The translations under genes and the position numbers were made by a program. Below are positions 41,188 to 50,200 of a DNA stretch of 64,000 nt, one piece after another. Numbering within the stretch: the stretch's first letter is position 1; every line of letters starts with the position of its first letter. Below the pieces are notes generated by a model. It was not told the origin of the DNA. It made no database searches and saw only the letters and a program-made list of their open reading frames with translations. Source of the stretch: Venturia oleaginea (lineage: Eukaryota > Ascomycota > Dothideomycetes > Venturiales > Venturiaceae); assembly GCA_013176395.1 (NCBI GenBank), contig JABMLP010000025.1, forward strand, positions 496,001 through 560,000, in the 5' to 3' direction.

Positions 41188-42282
41188 CTAGTTTTCCGAC
41201 TCTGATGAGGCTTCCTGTAGGGAGTCATCGGTATGCTGTGTGATTACCGCAGTGACCTGAGTCTTTGGACGTGTTGCTGGTCGGAATTCGCATACGTTCG
41301 GGTGGTGCTTGGGCTTCTTACAGCGCCCGCATTTGCCCGCTTGTATAAGTGCCAAGAACTCTGTTTGGGATCGCCATTTCGCTCTAGGTCGTCGGTCCTT
41401 CTTCGCATCCTTTCCGAGTGTATCGACCCGAGCTATCAGTGCTGCGATCTGCGCTGAAAGGGCGTTGATGCCAGTCATTTCGACATCGCCTTCTGCGTCA
41501 CGACTGACTGTTTGGGGTGATTGTGGCCTCCCTCGAGTCGTTGGCGTCTCCTTATCCGTACTTGGATAGCGGCGTTGGTGGAATAGAGCCTCTGTCTTCG
41601 TCGCGAAGTACTGTACATCTTTTACGTAAGTGTCGTAGTCGTCCCTGGACAATCGCACTGATTTCAAGGTCTGTTGGAGGGAGTAGTTGAGCGCGTTGTT
41701 CATGATAGTGATCTTTGAGGCTCTTTGCGGCGCTAGGGATCCAGCTTGCGATGTCAGTTGTTCGAACTGCTGGCGGAAGTCTTCGAACGGTTGTCTGCTG
41801 CCTTGGCTAATCTTGTTCAGCTCGTCGAGAGCTTTAGCTTCCGCTTCATGATCTAAGAACTTGTCGTCCATATGCTTGATAAAGGACTCGGGTTCGTAGT
41901 TGTCATGTTGCTCTCCATTGCTTAGCCATTGGATGACGCGTTGTTGTTTCTCTGTCGGAAGCCCGTTGAAGATGTTCGCGCATATTCCTTGATTGCTTCC
42001 AAGCTTCCCATTTTCAACAGTGATTTTTGTCTTGATCTGCCATCTGAACAGCGTGTAGTTGTCTCTTTTCCCGTCCCATTTAGGCCATGCAATAGCTTTT
42101 GCACCGGTGTTCCCATCAACACTGACTGCGGTCAGAGCTGCCACCAGTTGTTGTACGGTGTCAGGCGAATTTGCTCGAGCCATTGAGAGTTTGTCGATTC
42201 CTTGCGTAATGCTCGCGATTGGGTCGTCGTCGGTAGTAGGGGTGTAGGTTGTAGGAGTCGATAGGGTACTGTTGCTACGCAT
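41188..42282 (-). CDS. gag: Ty3/gypsy Gag with zinc knuckle
   Basis: 364 aa from the ATG at 42282 (MRSNSTLST); a GTG upstream could add three residues. The middle reads as a retrotransposon Gag capsid (AIAWPKWDGKRDNYTLFRW, then GICANIFNGLP and FIKHMDDKFLDHEA). The C-terminus has the nucleocapsid zinc knuckle CGRCKKPKHHPNVC (C-x2-C-x4-H-x4-C). The stop TAG (41188-41190) lies inside the open pol frame, which is shifted by -1. Pol must therefore be made by a frameshift or another recoding event. Confidence 0.9.
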   Translation of the reverse strand: MRSNSTLSTPTTYTPTTDDDPIASITQGIDKLSMARANSPDTVQQLVAALTAVSVDGNTGAKAIAWPKWDGKRDNYTLFRWQIKTKITVENGKLGSNQGICANIFNGLPTEKQQRVIQWLSNGEQHDNYEPESFIKHMDDKFLDHEAEAKALDELNKISQGSRQPFEDFRQQFEQLTSQAGSLAPQRASKITIMNNALNYSLQQTLKSVRLSRDDYDTYVKDVQYFATKTEALFHQRRYPSTDKETPTTRGRPQSPQTVSRDAEGDVEMTGINALSAQIAALIARVDTLGKDAKKDRRPRAKWRSQTEFLALIQAGKCGRCKKPKHHPNVCEFRPATRPKTQVTAVITQHTDDSLQEASSESEN

Positions 42283-42316
42283 CAAGTACACCTAGGTTTG
42301 TAAAGAACTGAATCTA

Positions 42317-42492
42317 TATTACGGGACGGTAGCTGGAAAGACGCAGCATACTCGTAGCCAAAGATTGTTTAGATTCAGTTAAAGAGTGAAGGTATCTACA
42401 AACAGAGAACCTCAATGAGGTTCTTTCTCTATACTAGGCTCAATCAGGCTTAGGCTCTTAGCCTATACCAACCATGGGCCATGCCCATAACA
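42317..42492 (-). repeat. 5' LTR of the Ty3/gypsy element
   Basis: A 176-bp LTR upstream of gag. The sequence after its end on the minus strand (TAGATTCAGTTCTTTACAAACC) should contain the primer-binding site. I cannot assign a tRNA to it by eye, and a self-priming mechanism as in Tf1/sushi-type chromoviruses is possible. Confidence 0.9.
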
Positions 42493-42888
42493 TAAAGCAG
42501 CACTGAGGAGAGAGAAGCTCTGCTAAGAGAAAAGCTCCAAATCCATTACCAAATAATGAGTACTATTAAGTATCCTTTAACAAGTCGTAAAATTCGGCAG
42601 TCCCACGGATGATCTCAAGGTCTTTATTTGGAGCTATTATTCTAACAGAAATCCATGTTTCTATATAATTTGTAGGAGATATGCGTCCTACTCAAGAATG
42701 CCATTTCGACGCAGTTTAGGTTGATGTCTTGCAGCTGCAGGGGCTTTACTGCCCAACGAAGATATAGTGGTTGATTTTTCCCATGAATAGAACACTTTGT
42801 CTGTGCTCTAGATCTGGTGACAACGATCAATTTTGTAACTCAGCCACGAGATTTTTGCATGGTCCCACTGGCTGGTCCTTTGCGTAGG
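42493..42888. other. Spacer between the retrotransposon and the kinase relic
   Basis: About 400 bp without coding potential. The first bases (TAAAGCAGCAC) are the right flank of the retrotransposon. No target duplication matching the left flank is seen. Confidence 0.4.
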
Positions 42889-43515
42889 CTAGAGCCGTGT
42901 ATGTATACGAGTCCAGTCGTCCTCTGTAAGTTCCTTAGCCGAAGCACGTTTTTCAGGTTCCCACTGCAGCATCTTCCGCATTAGGCTCAAAAATATCGCT
43001 TTGTCTTCTCCCTCGAGAGATGTCTCCCGACTTTCCCAGAGGAGAGGGTATACAAGACACCGATGTTTGTCCTCAGGGCCATCGATATTATAAAAATCAA
43101 GTAATGATCTAACAGAAGTGCGGCCTCCATGGCTTTTCGACGCGTTATCTATGCGTCGATACATCTTAAGCTCGTCATCCAAGTTTTCTCACAGTGATGT
43201 CGATTGGATGAATACTTTCAGCGTAACATAGCGACGGTGGCTGTAGTGATACATAAGTGAATCGATTTGTTTATTTCAATAGCTCTCAATGCCACGGAGT
43301 CTCACCTCATATCCCGCGCAAGCCATGTGGTAAAGCTCGCTCCAAATCCCAGTTTCCCAACGACTTGGTATCTTTCCTTGAGGACCTCGCCGATCCAGAC
43401 AGGATAATACCTTGAAGCAACATAGTCGGGCATAGTTTCTTGTTCAATTTTCTGGTCTGCTGGTAAACGTATAAAATCCGAACTGGAGAAAGCGAGCGGT
43501 TTCCAAGTCTATCCG
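42889..43515 (-). pseudogene. SRPK-like protein kinase relic lacking the catalytic core
   Basis: The N-lobe of a fungal SRPK-type kinase is clear: ADQKIEQETMPDYVASRYYPV, YQVVGKLGFGASFTTWLARD (glycine loop), a 65-nt GTGAG...TACAG intron, then HRRYVTLKVFIQS with the ATP-binding Lys. An in-frame TGA follows (43189-43191), then DDELKMYRRIDNASKSHGG and KHRCLVYPLLWES. At about 43020 the reading passes directly to the extreme C-lobe end, LEGEDKAIFLSLMRKMLQWEP. About 200-250 residues, including the HRD, DFG and APE regions, are absent. SRPK-like kinases are often expanded in filamentous fungi. This copy cannot be a kinase. Confidence 0.85.
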
Positions 43516-44993
43516 AGGTGAAGCAAAGAGCTCAGAAGAGATCGCAGCATTTTAAACTAGGAGACAAGACTTGTAGAAACTTATCCCAGTTATTGCTTTC
43601 GGGCGACAAGTTGATGCAGATGATGAAGGTATAGAAACTAAGTAATGCGAGATGCAATGAGAACTGCAGTATAGCGGGAACGGTCAGGTAAGGCGATCTG
43701 CAAAAATTAAAATTAGCACCGCCATCAAAAGAGGACACCGTCCATCCACGACCAGAGAAACTTGCAAACCCAACACCTGATGAATTGGATCTGAGGTTGA
43801 ATTTGTTTTTTGACTGCTCTCCTCAACGATGATTAGTACAGCATCTCTGATCGAATCCGTAACTAGGCGCTAATGCGTTCAAGCTACGATGCTTATGATT
43901 TTAAGCGCCTTTCGTGCATCGCATCATGGCTCTTCCTATCAATAGCCGCCCGAGATAATATCAAACCGGCGAAGGCGCCATCTAGTGTTTGAAAAGACAT
44001 TCTTATATCCAATACGTCTCGGTAGAAAATGAAGAATCTCATCATAACTCCAGATTACCATGCGTTCTTCCTTGAGTTTTTATTATATAAACATGTATTG
44101 GCGGATGAGCAGTTGGGTGGGTGACCACTAGAGAATCCCCGCAGCTGTATGTTTTTGTCCTTTTGCTGAATCCCGGTCTAGTAAGAGGTGTTTTTTTTTG
44201 TGGCTGGCTGGCTGGCTGGCTGGCTTGCAAGTGTAGAGCTGGTCAAGAAAAATGGTGTGGAAGAGAACGAAGCTATACTAGACCGAAAATATTCCCGATT
44301 AAGATCTGGAGGGTAATTATTCCCATCTGAAATTTTGGATAAAGCTGGCGATGATGGAGTTTCGCCCATTCGCAGTCGTACGGATATCAGGCGTTTCTTA
44401 CTTCTCTCAACATGGACACACAGCAAGTGAGAAATACCGATCTGCAGGGCCATAGATGCATAATTATTAATGGGAATGAACTATATATGTTAATTTCGGA
44501 ACGATGGTACGGTGAAGTGTTCGTGAAGCGGATGTAGTCAGCTAGGGGTACTTAGTTCTTCCGTATTATTTTTACATAGGTACATTGGTTGTTTGTTTGA
44601 TCATTGTACGAGGAAATCCATTTTGAGATTCCTTGGAGATGTATATCTTTATTTGACAGACCGCTTCACCGGAGTTGTATCTGGGTGAGGCTTCGAGGAA
44701 TAGCTTGTGATCAGTAATCGAAAATTGCTTTTCACCATTTTCATGTTTATGGATTTTCGTTCCTTTCAAGCATCTGAAGACGTCCAAATTCTAGATTCAG
44801 CTTACCAATCAAGGCTCTCAAGTCTCGTCGATGTCGGAGCGCCAGGACGCGACCTGTTTCCCAATAAGTTAATTTTGGTGCAAGGCTGTACAACAATTAG
44901 TCACATCCATCTACCTACCTATTTAGCAAGCAATTGCTCACACATAGTGTAATCCAAACCGAGTCAACAACCTTCAGCTTTACCTTGCCTCAA
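43516..44993. other. Non-coding or decayed spacer
   Basis: About 1.5 kb. Short frames on both strands show no family pattern. A (CTGG)n microsatellite lies at 44201-44224 and a T9 run just before it. The stretch probably consists of decayed gene and transposon sequence. I see no intact element. Confidence 0.4.
44201..44224 (+). repeat. Tetranucleotide microsatellite (TGGC)6
   Basis: Six tandem units of TGGC follow a T9 tract. Simple slippage repeat, with no gene around it. Confidence 0.9.
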
Positions 44994-45199
44994 CATGGCC
45001 GTATGAGACCTTGTGGATGAAGACAACAGAGCTTTGGGTAGCTTATTATTGGCAGAATTGGCTCAAACATCCCATTTTTGCGCCAACAAAAGAGGAAGAT
45101 GGAACTTGGGTGCTGAGAATGCCATATTCAGCAGAAACTCGAGTTCCAAGCTCGAGTTCTGAGGATGCAGGAATCGTGGTTGATGCTATCGTCCAGTAA
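44994..45199 (+). pseudogene. NmrA-like / isoflavone-reductase-like fragment
   Basis: The frame reads WPYETLWMKTTELWVAYYWQ, then NWLKHPIFAPTKEEDGTWVL, RMPYSAETRVPSSSSEDAGI and VVDAIVQ, then TAA. This matches the central part of fungal NmrA-like NAD(P)-binding proteins (AYYxQN....P....QEDGTWVL..P......P..D..DTG..V.AI). The N-terminal Rossmann part and the C-terminus are missing, and I see no continuation in other frames nearby. Fragment only, about 68 residues. Confidence 0.65.
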
Positions 45200-45834
45200 A
45201 AAGTAGTAACGTAGCAAAGATTTGGGGACAAATTCAGTAGTTTTTAAGGAGCGATTCAAGTATAGGTTTGGTGGTTATGGCTGTTAAGATTGTATGTGTT
45301 AAGTCTAGAATAGGTAAAGCGTAGGACGCCTTACCTCACAGAATCACAAGCTCAAATCATGGGCGACGTATGTGAAGGAAGAAGACTGGTCCCCGATGCT
45401 GTAGAAACGTCTGTGGAAAAGCAAGGACGAAGAAGACTGGGAAATTGTCCTTCATATAGTAGAAGTTGAGAAAAGGAGAAGAACCCCAGCTTAATAAAGC
45501 GGAGGTAGATCGTGTTTAAAATGGTAACACACACAAATGATGATAAATTCAATGAGTGATTGCATGGCCCTCAAACTGAGCGGAAATGAGGGCTCTATAT
45601 ATACAAGAGAATGTACTAAAGTAAGGATAGAGGACTTGAAGATCCTATAAAGAATCTGCCCAAAATACGAGGCTAAATGGGGGCTTAAGGCCTCCAGCGA
45701 TATAGTCCTATTGCGTGATTGCAACAGATCGCCCCGTTTGTAAGCAGATTTGAGTCCCAATCATCCAAAACTAGGTTTCTTCCTGTTTGACTATCAGCCT
45801 CTTAAAAAAATCACAGTATATTGACCGTTCCAAA
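45200..45834 (+). promoter_or_regulatory. Upstream region of the GNAT-like gene
   Basis: About 630 bp at the right edge of the decayed island. It must hold the promoter of the gene starting at 45835. TATATATACAAGAG at 45594-45607 is TATA-like. No other feature is recognised. Confidence 0.3.
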
Positions 45835-46392
45835 ATGGCAGATCCAAACAATTTCTACACCTTAGTCTTCACCAAACCCTCCCTCTACATGAACGAAAAA
45901 CTCGAATCTTCAATCGCAAACCTAGTAAACACATCATTCCAAGAAACCCCAAACTTCAAAAACGCACCTCGCTTCCCAAACCCCTCAGACGCATCAAAAG
46001 AGCTAGGCGACGATGGTCTAATAGCCATCGCTTTCGACCCCCTCCCCGGCGCTGATAGAGATCTACCAATTGCCTGTATCTCAGCTAAGAAACACGAACC
46101 TCCGACCATCCATGGCGAAAAGATTTATACTGAGATACCGCATTATCGTATCTACGCCGTCTCCACCCTCTCATCGCCCCTCTATAGAAAAAAAGGTCTA
46201 GTCCCCTTCTGCCTTACCGCTCTCCGCGCCGCCCTCCCACCAAACATCGAAATCTGGTTAGAAACAGCCGAAGCAGCAAATGGACCTTACTGGCGGAAAA
46301 ACGGTTTTGAAACAATAAAGAGTGAAATGAAGCCCGCGGGATTCTGGGGCGCGGCAAAGGAGTTCGAATGGGTCATTTTGAAAGCGAGGTAA
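45835..46392 (+). CDS. GNAT-like acetyltransferase-domain protein
   Basis: A single exon of 185 aa from the ATG at 45835 (MADPNNFYTLVFTK). The order of elements fits a small GNAT fold: an N-terminal helix with LVNTSF, a core strand (DGLIAIAFD..., LPIACISAKKHEP), the line YRIYAVSTLSSPLYRKKGLV with an RKKG loop in the position of the acetyl-CoA pyrophosphate-binding motif, then IEIWLETAEAANGPYWRKNGFETI, the typical 'A..NGP.W.K.GF' end. Similar proteins are common and uncharacterised in ascomycetes. The substrate is unknown. Codon use is C-rich and unlike the adjacent relics. Confidence 0.65.
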   Translation: MADPNNFYTLVFTKPSLYMNEKLESSIANLVNTSFQETPNFKNAPRFPNPSDASKELGDDGLIAIAFDPLPGADRDLPIACISAKKHEPPTIHGEKIYTEIPHYRIYAVSTLSSPLYRKKGLVPFCLTALRAALPPNIEIWLETAEAANGPYWRKNGFETIKSEMKPAGFWGAAKEFEWVILKAR

Positions 46393-46939
46393 ATCTGGGA
46401 GGATGGGGGAGGGCTCGCATGGGTCAGAGGGGGGCCATGAAAAAATAGCGGAGGGAAGAGGTAGTAGGTAGGCTTGCTATGCTATGCTATGGGGAAGAGA
46501 GTGTGCATGTAATGAGGCATGTGCTTGTGAGCCCGCGTAGATCACAAGGCAGTGGATACATCAGAAAAATGTGTCCGCCTCATGATAACCTCACATTTTG
46601 CAAGTACATCAGGACATTAAAGTTTGAAGATAAGTTATCCTACAAAACACTCAACGAATACAAACTCAAACTCCACCAAGTCTTTAAAACAGTAACCCCA
46701 CCCATGCACCAAGTTCTTTTCGACCACCCAAAACAATATTTCAGAGAGAGAATGAAAATGTAGAAATTATGCATACATTTACAGTAATCCGAGGCTCAAG
46801 TTCCAATAGAAGGAATAGGTAGTTAGTGCACTTGAACATTCGACTCCCCAAGAACACCCAGTCCCAGTCTTTGTGCCCTTTGTTCCCATCCGAATCGCCA
46901 ATCAATCGCCGAACCACATGATGCTCCCACCAGCCCAGC

Positions 46940-47185
46940 CTATATCATCCATCGTAGTAGCAGTAGAAATCCTCGAGAGTAAACGCCATCGCTTTTTGGG
47001 ACGTGAAAGGTAGTAGCCACTCCACCCACCAGTCGTGGGACCGTTTGATTCATAACCAGCACCAGAGCAACGCAAACAAGCAATACAATAAAGCACAAGA
47101 AGAAGAAAGTAGGGATAGTGTAGGTATGAGGTGTGATGGTGATGGTGAGACCCTCTGGCAAAATATGCACATGTGGGTCCTCCAT
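46940..47185 (-). CDS. Possible small membrane protein downstream of NOT1
   Basis: 81 codons from a real ATG (47185). LPEGLTITITPHTYTIPTFF is followed by one strong transmembrane helix (FFFLCFIVLLVCVALVLVM), then FHVPKSDGVYSRGF and a hydrophobic tail. It lies just beyond the NOT1 stop on the same strand and could also be 3' UTR. The hydrophobic core between two polar segments looks protein-like, but length and isolation make the call weak. Confidence 0.35.
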   Translation of the reverse strand: MEDPHVHILPEGLTITITPHTYTIPTFFFLCFIVLLVCVALVLVMNQTVPRLVGGVATTFHVPKSDGVYSRGFLLLLRWMI

Positions 47186-47292
47186 TGCGTTTCAGCACTG
47201 AGATTTGGTTGATCCTTGACTTCAAATGATTCAAACGATCCCTTGTTCCACCGGTGTCTGAATTGTTCATGGCGCATTGACGTGTGCTATAC

Positions 47293-50200
47293 TCATGATG
47301 CGAGGTATGGCTTTCGCTCTTGGACGCCAATGATCGCAGGCATCATAGTCCACGTCTCCGATGTCTCCTTAACGAAGGGGAGATCGAAGAACTGATGTTC
47401 TGTGGACCTCAGGAGATGAATGGCCGTGATGAGAATGCCCCAAGGATATGGTCGATCCACAATCAAGCGTCCCAGCAGTACGCGTGCGATCTGGTCCTTG
47501 ACAAATAGCGCAACGTGATCGTTTTTGTGATTATGGTGCGGGTGCATCATTTCCATGATTGCGTGATGGAACCAGTACATGTGGCTGGACGGGAAGCGGA
47601 GCTGATTGGCAATAGCTTCAATGAAGTCATAGCGAGATTGGGACGATGTGTTCCTGGCCAAGGAAAGAATGAGGTTGTAGTGAACACCATCCCTGTCAAA
47701 CATCTCACTTGAGGCACCTCTCGTCGTGGCAGCCGCGATGGCTTGTGTAGCAATGTAGACGCATAGATACTGGATGAGCTCGCCATTATCGTCCTGGTCC
47801 GAAACGGCATCGATGATGAAGTTGATGTCGCTGTGATGTTGCTCGTTGCTAGTGGAGGTCGAGCGGAGGAGCTCGTCAACTATGTCTCGAATTCCTGCCT
47901 TCTCAAGTGGTGTGGCAATGTCTCCGCGAACCACTGGATTGTCGAAGATGTTCTCAATTAAGTGAAGCTCTTCGGCACGAACGTCATAGTAAGGGTTTGG
48001 CAATTCTCCCATCGTCGAAGGCACAGCACTGGAGATAATATTACGAAGTTGAGACAAATTTTGAGGAATGCGATTAGCAAGTCTCAGATGGTTCTCGCAG
48101 ACAAAATCCGGGAAATCGTGGTGGATGAGGAGCAGCATGCGTTCTACGCCGCGGAAGAAGTAGATCTCAGGGCGCTCCGGTCTCCGAGCCTGTATCACAT
48201 CACCGGTGTATGCCATGAGCACTTCCGTCAATGTAGCGTACGCATCCCATCCCTATTTATTTTGTTAGCGTAGCTCTTAACAGTATTCATTTGGTATGAC
48301 CTACGCCTCGCTGTGCCCCCATTCTTAAGGTCATGCCCATAAACACACGATGTGCGATCAGAGCAAGCCAAGAACACGAGAAGGCCGGGAAGTATCGAGG
48401 CTGAAGCGCAACGAAGAACTTGCCGACAACGAGAACGATTTCATCAAGATCGTCCGTAAGGGCTAAACTGGCTGCCTCTATTTCTGAAAGAATGCTTGAG
48501 TAAAGGCGGAAGTAGATCTTTGAATTGGCCTCTTCTGCACGATCACGGAAGTGATGGCATTGAATAAGGCCGAGCAGACTGAGTATTGACTCCAAGAATT
48601 TGGGTTTTGTTGGCTTCACTGCTCCCTCAGACTCGCCTTGGTAGACAACGAGGTAGACCACGAGTCGCGCCAACGAGTCTACGGGCAAGAGAGCATTCGA
48701 GTAAATGCCAAATTCATCTTGTTCCTCTCGCTCCCATGATGACATCGTAACAGTCATGCATGCGCGCAGAAACACAGCACGGGATTCACTATCTTTGAGG
48801 ATACCTCTTCCCTGTAATTGTTGAGTGAAGGCTGTAAGAATCTTGGTAGGAACATCAGTGCGAACACAATGGATCCATTCTTCGAAGATGTGCTCCAAGT
48901 GATCCTGTTTCAAGTCCGATGTGAGAGCAAGGTCATCTGATGGCGAAACTTGGAGTCGTTCCAACAACTCCTTGCTGTGTTCAATGTTTTCGTCATCCGA
49001 CACCCATCGGCACAGAGCGTCAATAGTGCGTGCGAACTCTGCGCGTAACACAACTGAAGAGTCTTGGAGAAGAATTTCGTCCAGTACAGCAGCCAAAAGT
49101 TCTAGTGCTTCTTCCTTCCGAGCTTCCAGGGCTTTGGACAAGATAGCATCTAAGCGGCCGAGGGTGAGCATCTCATGTGAAAGGAGGGCTATGGTGGTCC
49201 GTGGATCCAGTAATTGAGCATCGTCGATGCCTCGGATATATCCCCAGATGCACTGAGCTGCAGCGTTGGAGGTTGCAGACAGATCATAAAGAAGTTGGAT
49301 TATGATTTCCGTATCGAGACTTCTCTTAGTCTCTGCAAGCATGAAGTTCACGGCTTGGTAAGCAGCTTGTTCAATGATCTTTTCACGAACAGGGAGTTGG
49401 AGACTTTCAATCTCTGCAATTAGAGTTTTGTAACCTTCCAGGACAGGTGATGTAGGGGCGAGTTCATGGATGGTCTCCTCGGTCGCCTCCTGCGCCAGGT
49501 GCAACACCTCGGCAATCATTCCCTCAATGCTAGCTGGTTCGCCGTAACCGTTGGCCTGAGGACCACCAATCTGGTTGCCCATTCCTTGCAGTCGTTGTGT
49601 TTGAGATCCTTGTCTAGGTATCGCGGGCTGCTCGGCAGGAGTCGTGATGTTAGGCAGGTTTGGGTCGAAAGCAGGAAGGTCAGCTATTTGCTGACGTGCA
49701 TCCTGTGAGGCCGTGGTACCGTGCGATGGTAGTATCCGAGATGCACCGAAATTCTCGTAGATGGACAGCTGCTCTGGGTGCAAGCCGCCAGGTCCCGAAG
49801 ATGGTCTGAAGGGGTCAGGCATAAAATTGGCGTACCTGTGGACTGAAGGATATTCGAAACGCTCGTCAGGGTGCTGATTTTGGTGAATCTGGCGCATCTG
49901 GATGCCCTCATGAAGTGACTCTTCGACAATAGCGACAGATTGCTTCTCAGCGGCTTCTTCAACAACCTTACAAACTACGTCGATGTTCTCGTTGACAAAC
50001 ATCAAAATAATACCTTCGGGCAATCCCTCACCTGGCAAAGTACGAGCCAGCGCTCGAACGTTGTTTGCCATGCTCATTCGGAGTGGCTCTCTGCAAGTGA
50101 CCAAAGCTAAGCTCCCCGCCAGTGCTTGAACCATGCTGTGGGCAGCACTTCGGTAGCGATCGCCGTCTGGTTCGGTCCCAAAGTCCTTGGTCACAAGCTG

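Larger units (their letters stand above)
36664..42492 (-). mobile_element. Ty3/gypsy retrotransposon with chromodomain (chromovirus)
   Basis: Element transcribed on the minus strand. The 5' LTR is 42317-42492, the 3' LTR 37090-36929 plus a second LTR copy at 36839-36664. Gag and pol are single uninterrupted frames. The polypurine tract (GGTAAGGAGGAGGGTAA) lies directly before the TGTTATGGG start of the 3' LTR at 37090. I compared the right LTR with the left outer copy by eye and found no difference over 176 bp, which implies very recent insertion and no visible RIP. The LTR ends in ...GTAATA, not CA. No 5-bp target duplication is seen (CACGT left, TAAAG right), so one flank may have been rearranged. 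Confidence 0.9.
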
